A stretch of 64,000 bases of DNA from Massilia psychrophila (GCF_002760665.1 NZ_PDOB01000002.1:124001-188000), one strand, 5' to 3'; shown: positions 20,385 through 30,589, counted from the first letter of the stretch. Numbers and translations: made by a program. Notes: generated from the sequence alone by a model not told the origin.

Positions 20385-21701
20385 TCAGTCGAGGTTGTTA
20401 AGAACGGTAGTCAGTTTGCCAAATAATTCGTCGATGTGGTGTTTGTCGATCACGAGCGGCGGCGACAGGGCGATGATGTCGCCGGTGGTGCGGATCAGCA
20501 GGCCGTCGGCGAACGCCTTTTTAAAAGCGGTAAAGGCGCGCGTGCCAGGTTTACCGGCGATCGGCGCGAGCTCGATGCCAGCGATCAGGCCGATGGTGCG
20601 CAGGTCGATTACGTGCGGCAGGCCCTTGAGCGAGTGGACCGCGTCTTCCCAGTAGCCTTGCACGCTTTGGGCATGGCCGAGGATATCCTGGTCCTTGAAC
20701 ACCTCGAGCGTGGCCAGCGCGGCGGCGCAGGCGACCGGGTGACCGGAATAGGTATAACCGTGGAATAGTTCGATGCCGGCCGGCACGTCTATGAAAGCGT
20801 CGTGGATATGCTTCTTGGTAAACACCGCGCCCATCGGGATGACGCCGTTGGTCAAGCCTTTGGCGGTCGCCATCATGTCCGGCTCGACGTCGAAATAATC
20901 GGCGGCGAATGGCGTGCCGAGGCGGCCGAAGCCGGTGATGACTTCATCGAAAATGAGCAGGATGCCGTGCTTGGTGCACAGCTCGCGCAGCCGCTTCAGG
21001 TAGCCCTTCGGGGGAATCAGCACGCCGGTGGAGCCGGCCACCGGCTCGACGATCACGGCGGCGATGTTGGAAGCGTCGTGCAGGGCGACGAGGCGTTCGA
21101 GTTCGTCGGCCAGGTGGCTGCCGTAGTCGGGTTGGCCGCGGGTGTAGGCGTTGCGCTCGAGGTTATGGGTGTGCGGCAGGTGGTCGACGCCAGGCAGCAG
21201 CGGGCCGAAACTCTTGCGGTTGCCGCCGATGCCGCCCACCGACAGGCCGCCGAAGCCGACGCCGTGGTAGCCGCGCTCGCGGCCGATCAGGCGCGTGCGG
21301 CTGCCCTCGCCGCGCGCCTTGTGATACGCCAGCGCCATTTTCAAGGCAGTGTCGACCGCTTCGGAGCCGGAGTTGGTGTAGAACACATGGCCGAATTTGT
21401 GGCCGCTGTACTCCATCAGTTGCTCAGCCAGGTCGAAGGCGGCCGGGTGGCCCATCTGGAACGTCGGGGCGAAGTCGAGCTGGCCGACCATCTCGCGCAC
21501 GGCGCTGACAATCTTTGGCTGTGCATGGCCGCAAGGGACGCACCACAATCCGGCTGTACCGTCGAGCACGCTGTTGCCGTCGACGTCCTTGTAATACATG
21601 CCTTCCGCCGACACCAGCAGGCGCGGGTTGGCCTTGAAGTCGCGGTTATTGGTAAATGGCATCCAGAACGAAGACATCGATGCGGGTCGGGACTGGTTCA
21701 T
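20385..21701 (-). CDS. Omega-aminotransferase, beta-alanine:pyruvate type
   Basis: 438 residues from the ATG at 21701, which has GGAG 6 nt upstream; a TTG at 21713 would place that site inside the gene. Class III PLP aminotransferase: [10 protein letters not shown] near the N-terminus, [15 protein letters not shown] (phosphate site), [20 protein letters not shown] and a lysine in [17 protein letters not shown] that binds PLP. The WMPFT start and the operon with dehydrogenase and beta-ureidopropionase favour beta-alanine (and beta-aminoisobutyrate) transamination to the semialdehyde. It is the first gene of the reductive pyrimidine operon. Confidence 0.9.
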   Translation of the reverse strand: MNQSRPASMSSFWMPFTNNRDFKANPRLLVSAEGMYYKDVDGNSVLDGTAGLWCVPCGHAQPKIVSAVREMVGQLDFAPTFQMGHPAAFDLAEQLMEYSGHKFGHVFYTNSGSEAVDTALKMALAYHKARGEGSRTRLIGRERGYHGVGFGGLSVGGIGGNRKSFGPLLPGVDHLPHTHNLERNAYTRGQPDYGSHLADELERLVALHDASNIAAVIVEPVAGSTGVLIPPKGYLKRLRELCTKHGILLIFDEVITGFGRLGTPFAADYFDVEPDMMATAKGLTNGVIPMGAVFTKKHIHDAFIDVPAGIELFHGYTYSGHPVACAAALATLEVFKDQDILGHAQSVQGYWEDAVHSLKGLPHVIDLRTIGLIAGIELAPIAGKPGTRAFTAFKKAFADGLLIRTTGDIIALSPPLVIDKHHIDELFGKLTTVLNNLD

Positions 21702-21734
21702 GCGACTCTCCAAAATTTTTACGGCTAAAAATTA

Positions 21735-21750
21735 TTTACCAGTTGGCAAA
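21735..21750. promoter_or_regulatory. RutR-box-like operator
   Basis: TTTACCAGTTGGCAAA is an imperfect 16-bp palindrome that matches 11 of the 14 specified positions of the E. coli RutR box TTGACCANNTGGTCAA. It lies 34 bp upstream of the first pyrimidine-operon gene, and a rutR-like gene is encoded in the divergent operon. This points to repression relieved by uracil or thymine. Confidence 0.6.
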
Positions 21751-21833
21751 ATGATGGTGCAATAATAGACAGCGAGACAATGATCACACAGATACACGAA
21801 TCGCAAAAGCGGCCAACCGTATTGGTCTGAGTC

Positions 21834-21843
21834 ACTGTACAGT
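21834..21843. promoter_or_regulatory. 10-bp palindrome upstream of mocR-like gene
   Basis: ACTGTACAGT is a perfect palindrome 29 bp before the preferred start of the MocR-type regulator, a position suited to an autoregulatory operator. No known consensus is matched. Confidence 0.3.
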
Positions 21844-21872
21844 TTTACGCGATGCAACACAACGAGGCGCGG

Positions 21873-23354
21873 ATGGATGAAACGGCGGCATCGACTGAAC
21901 ATGTTCAGGTCGACAACAGCGGCGCAAGTGCCATCGGCTGGCCCGTGTTGGCGATCGACCGCGCAAAACGCGGCAGCCTGGTCGACCAGATTGTGGCAGC
22001 GATTGCGCTGATGGTAAACCGGCGCGATTTACGGGTCGGTACCAAAATGCCATCGGTGCGACAATTCGCAAAATGTAACGCCGTCAGCACTTTTACCGTC
22101 GTCGAGGCCTACGACAGGCTGCTGGGTGTCGGCCTGCTATCGTCGCGCCGCGGTTCCGGATTTTTCGTCGCCCGCAGCGATGTCGCCCCTGCGCCCCAGT
22201 GGGCGCTCTCAAGCACGCCCACCGCCATCGACGCCCTCACGCCGGACCTGTATTCGGGCGTGTCGGAGGCGTTGCCGGTGGGCGCCGGCTGGCTGCCGCC
22301 GGAGTGGTATGGCGAGACCACCGTCCTCGATGCGGTGCGCCATGCAATGAAGATCCCGGCCAGCCGCCTGCGCGGCTACGGCCATCCGCTCGGCTTCCCT
22401 ACCCTGCGCCAGCACGTAGCAAGCACCTTGACCGAAGACCTGTTCACGGCCGAACCGGAGCAGGTGCTGCTCACGCACGGCGCCACCCACGCGTTCGACC
22501 TGATTTTGCGCACCTTGACGAAACCGGGCGACACCGTGTTCGTCGAGGATCCCGGTTACAGCAACCTGTTGTCGCTGATCCGCCACCACGGCTGCATCGC
22601 GGTCGGCATCCCGCGCACTGAATCCGGGCTCGACTTCGAGGTGCTCATGGCGCAGGCGGCCGTGACCCAGCCCAAGCTCATGTTCGTCAACACGGTGCTG
22701 CAAAATCCGCTCGGCACCTCGCTGACCCAGGCCCAGGCCCACCGACTTCTTGCAACAGCCGAGCAGTTCGATTTCTGGCTGGTGGAAGACGACATCTACC
22801 GCGAACTGGCAACCCGCGGCGAAGCGTCGCTGGCGGCGATGGATGGGCTGCGGCGGGTGATCCGGGTCGGCAGCTTTTCGAAGACGCTGTCGCCGGTACT
22901 GCGGGTCGGCTCGATCTGCGCGTCCCATTCGCTGGTACCGGAACTGCTGCGGGTCAAAATGCTGGCCGGCCTGACGACGTCCGAAATCAATGAGCGCGCA
23001 GTGTACCACGCGGTTTCCGCGCGGCCGTACAAGCGCATGCTCGACAAGCTGGTCGGCAAACTGGCATCCAGCCGCGAGCGCACCACCTTGCGCCTGCTCG
23101 AGGCAGGCATGACGCCGATCGCCAAACCGCGCGGCGGCATGTTCGTCAGCGCCGGCTGGGCCCTGGCCCCCACGGTCGAATGGAACGGCAAGGTGATCGC
23201 CGACCTGGCTTTAAAATCCGGCATCCTGCTCTCGCCGAACGAATTTTTCATGCTGCGCCCATCAAGCTCGATCTGGTTCCGCTTCAATGTCGCCTACGCC
23301 GACACGCCGGCGCTGGTCGACTTCTTCAACGCGATTCGGCGCGAGCGCGCATGA
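21873..23354 (+). CDS. MocR/GntR-type regulator with aminotransferase domain
   Basis: About 493 residues. The ATG at 21873 has GAGG 6 nt upstream; an in-frame ATG at 21852 adds seven residues but lacks a site. The N-terminus is a GntR-type winged helix (SLVDQIVAAIALMVN, KMPSVRQFAKCNAVSTFTVVEAYDRL), followed by a fold-type I aminotransferase domain with the PLP lysine in VGSFSKTLSP. MocR regulators often sense amino-compounds through PLP. Divergent from the beta-alanine aminotransferase operon, so beta-alanine or a related amine is a plausible signal. Its stop overlaps the rutR start (ATGA). Confidence 0.88.
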   Translation: MDETAASTEHVQVDNSGASAIGWPVLAIDRAKRGSLVDQIVAAIALMVNRRDLRVGTKMPSVRQFAKCNAVSTFTVVEAYDRLLGVGLLSSRRGSGFFVARSDVAPAPQWALSSTPTAIDALTPDLYSGVSEALPVGAGWLPPEWYGETTVLDAVRHAMKIPASRLRGYGHPLGFPTLRQHVASTLTEDLFTAEPEQVLLTHGATHAFDLILRTLTKPGDTVFVEDPGYSNLLSLIRHHGCIAVGIPRTESGLDFEVLMAQAAVTQPKLMFVNTVLQNPLGTSLTQAQAHRLLATAEQFDFWLVEDDIYRELATRGEASLAAMDGLRRVIRVGSFSKTLSPVLRVGSICASHSLVPELLRVKMLAGLTTSEINERAVYHAVSARPYKRMLDKLVGKLASSRERTTLRLLEAGMTPIAKPRGGMFVSAGWALAPTVEWNGKVIADLALKSGILLSPNEFFMLRPSSSIWFRFNVAYADTPALVDFFNAIRRERA

Positions 23355-24049
23355 GGATTGGCAAAACGGTCAACGCGCACGGTACTGACGCCGCCCCCGC
23401 CGCGATCAAGCGCCGCGCCCTCAACCGCGACAAGCTGGAAGCCGAGATCCTGGCGGGAGCGGTGCGCGTGTTTGCCGAATACGGCTACGAAGGCGCCTCG
23501 ATCGCCGCCGTGGCCGACAACGCCGGGCTGTCGAAGCAAAACCTGATGTACTATTTTCCGACCAAGCAGGCACTCTACCAGCGCGTGCTGGACGACGTGC
23601 TCGACGAATGGCTGGCGCGGATGGACACGCTGGCCGACCCGACAGGCAAGCCGCGCGACATGTTGCGCGCCTACGTCCAGGCCAAGCTGCGCTTCTCGCG
23701 CGAGCAGCCGTTCGCGTCGCGGGTGTATGCAATGGAGGTGATCAGCGGCGCGCCGTTGTACGGCGAACAGATCCGCGCAAGCGTGGTGCCGCTGATGCGC
23801 AAGGATATCGATGTGTTCGAGCGCTGGATCAATGAGGGCCGCATCGGCCACGTCAACGCCACCCACCTGCTGTTCGCGATCTGGGCGATGACGCAGTCGT
23901 ACGCCGACTTCGGCGCCCAGATGGCGCTGGTACTAGGCCGCAAGCTCACGCGCCGTGACTTCGACGACGCCGAGGAAATGATCGTCAACATGGTCTTGTC
24001 CGCGGTGGCGCTGCCGGTGCAGGTGCAAGCGGCGGGGGCTGCGCAATGA
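23351..24049 (+). CDS. rutR: RutR-like TetR-family regulator of pyrimidine catabolism
   Basis: 232 residues from the ATG at 23351, which overlaps the MocR gene's TGA; a longer frame from 23180 only overlaps that gene. The TetR helix-turn-helix is GASIAAVADNAGLSKQNLMYYF. The ligand domain matches the RutR pattern: SREQPFASRVYAMEVISGAP, then HLLFAIWAMTQSYADFGAQM. RutR binds uracil or thymine and releases its operator. A RutR-box-like palindrome lies 1.6 kb upstream before the divergent catabolic operon. The stop codon lies inside a duplicated 9-nt unit. Confidence 0.85.
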   Translation: MRIGKTVNAHGTDAAPAAIKRRALNRDKLEAEILAGAVRVFAEYGYEGASIAAVADNAGLSKQNLMYYFPTKQALYQRVLDDVLDEWLARMDTLADPTGKPRDMLRAYVQAKLRFSREQPFASRVYAMEVISGAPLYGEQIRASVVPLMRKDIDVFERWINEGRIGHVNATHLLFAIWAMTQSYADFGAQMALVLGRKLTRRDFDDAEEMIVNMVLSAVALPVQVQAAGAAQ

Positions 24050-24060
24050 GCGCAATGAGC
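24043..24060. repeat. Duplicated 9-nt unit spanning the rutR stop
   Basis: GCAATGAGC occurs twice in tandem (24043-24051, 24052-24060), followed by the related GCCATGGCG. The first copy contains the rutR TGA. The following stretch to 24291 has no gene I can support; a short frame there (24046-24258) has no recognisable features. Confidence 0.7.
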
Positions 24061-24291
24061 GCCATGGCGGCGGCGCCCCCGGTGTTTCATGCAAGCGCGG
24101 TTGGCGGGTACGCCAGCGTTTGGTGGACAAATACCAGCCGCTCGGCGTTCTCGCGCCTGGCATTGACGGCACTTACCTCAGCCTGCCGGTCAAGATGCTG
24201 GCGGTACCGTTCGCGGTCCACCTGCTTCAGTAACCTACGACATCATGGAAGATGGTGACATGGGTTTTTACCAAACATCACCAGGATAAAC

Positions 24292-24849
24292 ATGTTGACC
24301 GAAACCGTACTTCATACCGAACGCCTGGTGCTGCGCCCGTTGGTGGCGACCGACGCCGGCGCCCTGTTTGCCGTGTTTTCCGATCCCGAAGTGATGCGTT
24401 ACTGGAGCTGCGCGCCGTGGACCGGCATCGCGCAGGCAGATCACGACATCGCCGGTGCCGGCGAAGGCCTGGCCAGCGGCGCCATGCTGCGCTTGGGGAT
24501 TGAGCTCGCCGCCAGCGGTGAATTGGCCGGCCAGATCAGGATGCACCGTTTCGACCAGCAGAACCGGCGCTGCGAAGTCGGCTACGCCCTCGGCCGCCCC
24601 TATTGGGGCCGCGGCTACCTTGGCGAGGCGATGAAAGCAATGCTCGACCATGGCTTCAGCGCGCTCGATCTGAACCGGGTCGAAGCCGACGTCGACCCGC
24701 GCAACGCTGCCTCCGCCAGGCTGCTGGAGCGGATGGGTTTTGAGCGCGAAGGCCTGCTGCGCGAACGCTGGATCGTCGCCGGCGAGGTGTGCGACACCGC
24801 CTTCTATGGCCTGCTCAAGAGCGACTGGGACGAGCGCCGTTCCCGTTAA
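24292..24849 (+). CDS. GNAT N-acetyltransferase, RimJ/RimL type
   Basis: 185 residues. ETVLHTERLVLRPLVATDA is the typical beta-1/alpha-1 start of the RimJ/RimL subgroup; RRCEVGYALGRPYWGRGYLG carries the acetyl-CoA pyrophosphate-binding loop; NAASARLLERMGFEREGLLR is the conserved C-terminal motif. These enzymes acetylate N-terminal or small-molecule amines with acetyl-CoA. The substrate is unknown. CCAGGA lies about 7 nt before the ATG. It is not clearly linked to its neighbours. Confidence 0.9.
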   Translation: MLTETVLHTERLVLRPLVATDAGALFAVFSDPEVMRYWSCAPWTGIAQADHDIAGAGEGLASGAMLRLGIELAASGELAGQIRMHRFDQQNRRCEVGYALGRPYWGRGYLGEAMKAMLDHGFSALDLNRVEADVDPRNAASARLLERMGFEREGLLRERWIVAGEVCDTAFYGLLKSDWDERRSR

Positions 24850-24967
24850 TCGCCCCGATTGACCGGCTATGCCGTGGTTTGCCTGCTTCGTCGGACGCGG
24901 ATGGTATGAAAACGGCGCCCTTGCTAAAGTTCCGTTATCGACAACCGACACGACCAGGAGTTCAAGT

Positions 24968-25216
24968 ATGAAAAACGCCACCTTCGCCTCGTTCACCGAA
25001 CTGCTTGGAGAGATCGGCCGGGCCTTGGCCCAGGCGCTGCGCCAGGGCTCGCGCACCATCGCCACCATGGCGTGGCCGCAACTGCTGGTGACCTGCGTCG
25101 CCCTGGCGCTGGTCCTCACCATCCTGCCGCTGGCGCTCTGCCTGTTCATCGTCTTCATGGCGATCAAGCTGGCGGTGGCGGCAATCGTCATCAACACCCG
25201 CCGCCGCAAGGAGTAA
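24968..25216 (+). CDS. Small membrane protein upstream of sensor kinase
   Basis: 82 residues; ATG at 24968 with AGGAG 8 nt upstream. A soluble, helical N-terminus of about 35 residues precedes a long hydrophobic stretch (LLVTCVALALVLTILPLALC and onward) that could form two closely packed helices, then a basic RRRKE end. The stop overlaps the ribosome site (AAGGAG) of the following histidine kinase gene, so it is part of that operon and may be an accessory to the sensor. Family not recognised. Confidence 0.7.
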   Translation: MKNATFASFTELLGEIGRALAQALRQGSRTIATMAWPQLLVTCVALALVLTILPLALCLFIVFMAIKLAVAAIVINTRRRKE

Positions 25217-25218
25217 CT

Positions 25219-26121
25219 GTGCAGGCATCGCAGCTGAACCGCGCAGTCGACGTGGTGCGAGAAGCCGGCGCCGTGGTCAGCGCGACCTGGTGGCGCTTCT
25301 TCGACTGGCTGGCGGTGACGGAATGGCGCCAGCTGATCATCATCTGGTTGCTCGGCCTGGTTACTTTCGGCATGCTGCAAACGCCCGAGCCGGCGGTGTG
25401 GTTCGTGCTGATCTCGTTTGCCGTCAAGGTGCTGGCCGGCGCCAAGCGCAAGGCCGAGCTGGAAGCGGCAACGGCCGGCCGCAAGGCCGATGTGGCGACG
25501 CTCGAGCGCATGCTGATGGAAGCGCAGATGGCGACCCTGCAGGCGCAGGTCGAGCCGCACTTCCTGTTCAATACGCTGGCCCTGATCGGCCAGCTGATCG
25601 AGACCGATCCAGCCGAAGCGGCGCGTATCCACGCCTGCCTGATCGACTACCTGCGCGCCACGTTGCCGCAGATGCGCGCGTCCGGCGGCGGCACGCTGGG
25701 CAAGCAGGTCGAACTGTCGCACGCCTACCTGGCCATCATGCAGGCCAGGATGAAGGAGCGGCTGGCGGTCGGCTTCGAGGTGCCCGATTTCCTCGCCAGC
25801 GCGCCGTTCCCGACGATGATGCTGCAAACGCTGATCGAGAACGCCATCAAGCACGGGCTGGAGCCGAAGATCGAGGGCGGGCGCATCGACATCACGGCAA
25901 AGGTGGTGCACGCCACGCTGCAGGTCGACGTCCGCGACAACGGCGCCGGCTTCGATGTGCATGCGGACGACGGCGTCGGCCTGGCCAACATCCGCGAGCG
26001 CCTGCGCCTGCTGTACGGTACCCAGGCCGAACTGGTGATCGAGGCGCCGCCCGGCGGCGGGGCCCTGGCATCGATCCGGATTCCCTACTCGATGATGGAA
26101 GTTCACCAAGATGGCAGCTGA
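25219..26121 (+). CDS. LytS/YehU-type sensor histidine kinase
   Basis: 300 residues with a GTG start at 25219, fixed by AAGGAG 6 nt upstream; the longer frame from 25072 lies inside the preceding gene. Two membrane helices (residues about 38-53 and 58-73) are joined by a very short loop, so there is no extracellular sensor domain. A coiled linker leads to the His_kinase domain with phospho-acceptor H114 in QVEPHFLFNTL, then an HATPase region (TLIENAIKHGLEP, DNGAGF, GVGLANIRERL). It pairs with the overlapping response regulator gene. Confidence 0.88.
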   Translation: MQASQLNRAVDVVREAGAVVSATWWRFFDWLAVTEWRQLIIIWLLGLVTFGMLQTPEPAVWFVLISFAVKVLAGAKRKAELEAATAGRKADVATLERMLMEAQMATLQAQVEPHFLFNTLALIGQLIETDPAEAARIHACLIDYLRATLPQMRASGGGTLGKQVELSHAYLAIMQARMKERLAVGFEVPDFLASAPFPTMMLQTLIENAIKHGLEPKIEGGRIDITAKVVHATLQVDVRDNGAGFDVHADDGVGLANIRERLRLLYGTQAELVIEAPPGGGALASIRIPYSMMEVHQDGS

Positions 26122-26953
26122 CATCGCAGCTGAAACGCCGCTTGCGCAGAAGGCGCAGAAGGAAATTACCGCGCTGATCGTCGACGATGAGGCGCCGATG
26201 CGCGACCAGTTGCGCGCGCGCCTGGCCGAGGTGTGGCCGGCGTTGACGATTGTCGGCGAAGCGGCCAACGGCGGGCAAGCGCTGGCGATGGCGGCCCGCC
26301 ATGCGCCCGACATCGTGTTCCTCGACATCCGCATGCCGGGCCAAAGCGGCATCGAAGCAGCGGGCGAACTGTGCAAGCGCTGCCATATCGTCTTCGTCAC
26401 CGCCTACGACCAGTACGCGGTCGATGCGTTCGAACAGGGCGCGATGGATTACCTGCTCAAACCGGTGTCGGCGGCACGCCTCGAGAACACCTGCGAACGG
26501 CTGCGGCGGCGCCTGCGCCTGGGGCTGCCGCTACGGTCGGACCTGGCGTCACAGGACATCGGCCTGCAACTGGCGCACCTGGCGACGCTGGCCGACGCGC
26601 TTGCCAAAGGCGGCGCGGCCAAGCCGGCCTGGCTGCGCTGGATCCAGGCGCAAGTAGGCGGCAGCCTGCGCATGATCAGCACGCGCGAGGTGCTATTCTT
26701 CCGCTCCGACGACAAATACACGCGGGTGCAGACCGCGCAGGCCGAACTGCTGATCCGTAAAACGCTCAAGGAACTGGCCGACGAACTCGACCCCGACGAG
26801 TTCTGGCGCATCCACCGCTCGACCCTGGTGCGGGTCGACGCGATTGCCGCCGTCACGCGCGACATGCGCGGGCGGCAGATGCTCAAGCTGCGCGGTTTCG
26901 CCGAAGAGCTCGAAGTCAGCCGCAATCACGCACATTTATTCCAGCAGATGTGA
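26111..26953 (+). CDS. LytTR-family response regulator
   Basis: 280 residues. Receiver domain with VDDE (24-27), phospho-acceptor D72 in IVFLDIRMP and a conserved VTAYDQYAVDAFEQGAMDYL, KPV end. An extended linker (about 145-180) leads to a LytTR DNA-binding domain (VLFFRSDDKYTRVQT, LADELDPDEFWRIHRSTLV). The gene overlaps the kinase gene by 11 bp. LytTR regulators bind direct repeats; the target genes are not evident here. A second such pair lies at 45.5-47.4 kb. Confidence 0.9.
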   Translation: MAADIAAETPLAQKAQKEITALIVDDEAPMRDQLRARLAEVWPALTIVGEAANGGQALAMAARHAPDIVFLDIRMPGQSGIEAAGELCKRCHIVFVTAYDQYAVDAFEQGAMDYLLKPVSAARLENTCERLRRRLRLGLPLRSDLASQDIGLQLAHLATLADALAKGGAAKPAWLRWIQAQVGGSLRMISTREVLFFRSDDKYTRVQTAQAELLIRKTLKELADELDPDEFWRIHRSTLVRVDAIAAVTRDMRGRQMLKLRGFAEELEVSRNHAHLFQQM

Positions 26954-26980
26954 GGCTGTGGCGTCTGCGTTGCATGCGTT

Positions 26981-27148
26981 TCAGGTCAACGCGGCAAATG
27001 TGCCGCGTACCTTGTTGACAAACGGAGCGACGGTCGCCGCGATGGCGGACGACGCGCGTGCCAGCAGGTGCGGGTCGAGTACCAGCATGACCAGCAGCGC
27101 GACGAAAATCACCAGATAAATGTAAAACCGCAGTTTCATCGCGAGCAT
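26981..27148 (-). CDS. Small single-pass membrane protein
   Basis: 55 residues from ATG 27148, chosen because AGGGG lies 7 nt upstream; a longer frame reaching 27199 lacks a site. One hydrophobic helix (FYIYLVIFVALLVMLVLDP) follows a basic MLAMKLR, then an amphipathic C-terminus. A good sigma-70 promoter lies 60-90 bp upstream. Convergent with the LytTR regulator gene. Function unknown. Confidence 0.6.
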   Translation of the reverse strand: MLAMKLRFYIYLVIFVALLVMLVLDPHLLARASSAIAATVAPFVNKVRGTFAALT

Positions 27149-27207
27149 CGCGCCACCCCTTGTTGTTGACCAGCAGTTCACCAGTGACGCGGCGACCAAA
27201 CTGCTGC

Positions 27208-27236
27208 ATTATTGCAATAATAGCAATTATTGACAA
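27208..27236 (-). promoter_or_regulatory. Sigma-70 promoter of small membrane protein gene
   Basis: On the minus strand TTGTCA (27236-27231) and AATAAT (27213-27208) are separated by exactly 17 bp, a close match to -35/-10. The -10 region lies in a perfect 14-bp palindrome, ATTATTGCAATAAT (27208-27221), which could also be an operator. Confidence 0.6.
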
Positions 27237-27300
27237 TCTAAAATTGAGGCCACGCAAAGCATTTGCACGCCTGCAGGAAGCGATGTAAGGTGTCTTTTGG

Positions 27301-27456
27301 AAAAACTCCGGCGAGCTGATGGTGCAGCCGGGCGACATCGGCGGCGCCCAGACCCAGACCACTTACCTGGTCGTCGACGAAGACTACGGCGGGCGCGGCT
27401 GCACCTGCCGCAATCCCGAAGGCCACATCTGGAGCATCGGCAGCTACTATCCCTGA
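27301..27456 (+). pseudogene. Remnant of VOC/PhnB-like glyoxalase-family gene
   Basis: The frame encodes NSGELMVQPGDIGG, then TTYLVVDEDYGGRGCTCRNP and EGHIWSIGSYYP before TGA. The YGGRG-CRNPEGH-W pattern is the C-terminal strand of PhnB-like VOC proteins. The N-terminal two-thirds is missing and the usual stretch between VVVD and DYGGRG has been lost, so this is a decayed fragment. The rest of 27149-27594 contains the promoter above and no other gene I can support. Confidence 0.6.
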
Positions 27457-27594
27457 CAAGCACAGGCATAGATCCGGCCCGACGGCGAAACTGCCATGGT
27501 GAACGAAGCGAACGATGAGCAGGCGATCCGGGGCCTGACCTGCTGGCGGCGCCTGGTTAAACGCGGCCCGACCGGGACACGACCAAGATTACGG

Positions 27595-28830
<1,236 letters not shown>

Positions 28831-29235
28831 TTACTTCTTCAGGTCCCAGCCGCCGAACGCGTTCGGCAACTGGTCGGCAGCGGTGGTTTCCAGCAAATCT
28901 CCCTTGAGGTTGGTGAGGATCACCGGCAGGTCGTTGCCACCCAATTCGAGCACCACCTGGCGGCACGCGCCACAGGGGGCGATCGGGCCATCGGTCGAGC
29001 CGATCACCGCCAGCGCCGTGAAGTCGCCCGGCTTGTAGCCATGCGCGATGGCGCTGAAAAACGCGGTGCGCTCGGCGCAATTGCACAAGCCGTAAGAGGC
29101 GTTTTCGACGTTACAGCCGCGGAAAATGCGGCCGTCCTTGCATTCGAGGGCGGCGCCCACCTGGAAATTCGAGTAAGGCACGTAAGCCAGTTCGCGCGCG
29201 GCGCGGGCTTCGTCGATCAGTTTTGCGTATTTCAT
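28831..29235 (-). CDS. cdd: Cytidine deaminase
   Basis: 134 residues, the short tetrameric type. YVPYSNFQVGAAL, GCNVENASYG, NCAERTA (zinc Cys and catalytic Glu) and APCGACRQV (two zinc Cys) are all present. It converts cytidine and deoxycytidine to uridine and deoxyuridine, feeding the phosphorylase. Spaced 13 bp after deoA and 15 bp before the deaminase-like gene. Confidence 0.95.
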   Translation of the reverse strand: MKYAKLIDEARAARELAYVPYSNFQVGAALECKDGRIFRGCNVENASYGLCNCAERTAFFSAIAHGYKPGDFTALAVIGSTDGPIAPCGACRQVVLELGGNDLPVILTNLKGDLLETTAADQLPNAFGGWDLKK

Positions 29236-29248
29236 GGCGTTTTCTCTT

Positions 29249-30589
29249 TTATGGGCCGATGGTGCGGATGGTGCGGATAGTACGATACGTGACCAGGTTC
29301 GGCGCGGCCTTGATCGGACCGAGCTGGTAGGCCGCCTGCACTTCGCGCACTGCCTGTTCGGCCGCCGCTTCGGTGCGCGCGTGAACCATCGCCAGCGGCG
29401 CGCCGACGGCCAGTTCCTGGCCCAGTTCCGCCAGCCCCGTCAAGCCGACCGCGAAGTCGATCGCGTCTTGCGGACGGCGGCGCCCGCCGCCCAGGCTGAC
29501 CACGGCCAGGCCGAGCGAACGGCAATCGACGGTAGTGGCAAAACCGGCGCGCAGCGACGGCACCGGCACGATGACCGGCGCCTGCTCGAGGTAGGCATCG
29601 GGACGCTCCAGCAGGTCGGCCGGTCCGCCCAGCGCCGCCACCATGCGGGCGAAGCGTTCGGCCGCCGCCCCTGAATCGAGGGCAAGCTGCAGCTTTGCGC
29701 GGGCCTCGGTGCCGGTGGCGGCAAGCCCGCTCAACACCAACATTTCGGCGCACAGCGCCATCGTTACTTCATGCAGGCGCGCCGGGCGCGAGCGGCCGGT
29801 CAGGTAATCCATGGCAAGACGCACTTCGAGGGCGTTGCCGGCGACAGGGCCAAGCGACTCGTTCATATCGGTCAAAATGGCCGACGTGCGGGTGCCGGCG
29901 CCGTTGCCGACGGCGACGATACTCTCGGCCAGATCGACCGATTTGTCGAAGCTCGGCATGAAAGCGCCGCTGCCGACCTTGACGTCCATGACCAGCGCGT
30001 CGAGACCGGCGGAGAGCTTCTTCGACAGGATCGAGCCGGTGATCATGGCCACCGATTCGACCGTGGCGGTGGTATCGCGGATGCTGTAGAAACGCTTGTC
30101 GGCCGGCGCCAGCTCGGCGGTCTGACCGATGATGGCCACGCCCACTTCGCGCACGACTTTGCGAAACAGCGCCGCATCGGGCACAGTACTGTAGCCGGGG
30201 ATGGCGTCGAACTTGTCGAGCGTGCCGCCGGTGTGGCCGAGGCCGCGGCCGGAGATCATCGGCACGAAGCCGCCGCATGCGGCCACCATGGGTCCGAGCA
30301 TCAGCGAGACGACGTCGCCCACGCCGCCGGTCGAATGCTTGTCAACGACGGGACCGGGCAAATCGAGTGAACGCCACTCCAGCACCCGGCCCGAATCGCG
30401 CATCGCCAGCGTGAAGGCAACGCGCTCGTCCATGTCCATGTCGTTGAAATAGACCGCCATCGCCAGTGCGGCGATCTGGCCTTCGGTGGTGGCGCCGGTG
30501 GTGATGCCGGCGACGAAAAACTCGATCTCCTGAACGCTCAGGGCGAGGCCGTTGCGCTTTTTACGGATGATCTCTTGGTTTAAAAACAT
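29249..30589 (-). CDS. deoA: Thymidine phosphorylase
   Basis: 446 residues. Start [14 protein letters not shown], then KHSTGGVGD (phosphate/substrate loop), [24 protein letters not shown] and [11 protein letters not shown], all diagnostic for pyrimidine nucleoside phosphorylase. It splits thymidine or deoxyuridine into base and deoxyribose-1-phosphate, which DeoB and DeoC degrade. A 53-bp repeat array separates it from the ALDH gene upstream. The last residues read RTIRTIRTI, encoded by a 9-nt tandem repeat beyond the conserved domain. Confidence 0.95.
   Translation of the reverse strand: MFLNQEIIRKKRNGLALSVQEIEFFVAGITTGATTEGQIAALAMAVYFNDMDMDERVAFTLAMRDSGRVLEWRSLDLPGPVVDKHSTGGVGDVVSLMLGPMVAACGGFVPMISGRGLGHTGGTLDKFDAIPGYSTVPDAALFRKVVREVGVAIIGQTAELAPADKRFYSIRDTTATVESVAMITGSILSKKLSAGLDALVMDVKVGSGAFMPSFDKSVDLAESIVAVGNGAGTRTSAILTDMNESLGPVAGNALEVRLAMDYLTGRSRPARLHEVTMALCAEMLVLSGLAATGTEARAKLQLALDSGAAAERFARMVAALGGPADLLERPDAYLEQAPVIVPVPSLRAGFATTVDCRSLGLAVVSLGGGRRRPQDAIDFAVGLTGLAELGQELAVGAPLAMVHARTEAAAEQAVREVQAAYQLGPIKAAPNLVTYRTIRTIRTIGP
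29258..29284. repeat. Three 9-nt tandem repeats coding the DeoA C-terminus
   Basis: Plus-strand units GATGGTGCG, GATGGTGCG, GATAGTACG encode an Arg-Thr-Ile-type repeat at the end of DeoA. The unit closely resembles the one in the MmsA N-terminus (GATGGTGTC). Confidence 0.85.

Noticed and set aside
21742-21758. Sigma-54 promoter at TTGGCAAAATGATGGTGC
   Set aside because: The GG to GC spacing is 12 nt instead of the required 10.
24046-24258. A 70-residue gene between rutR and the GNAT gene
   Set aside because: It overlaps the rutR stop within a tandem repeat, is Ser/Arg-rich and has no recognisable features; another frame in the same stretch looks no better.
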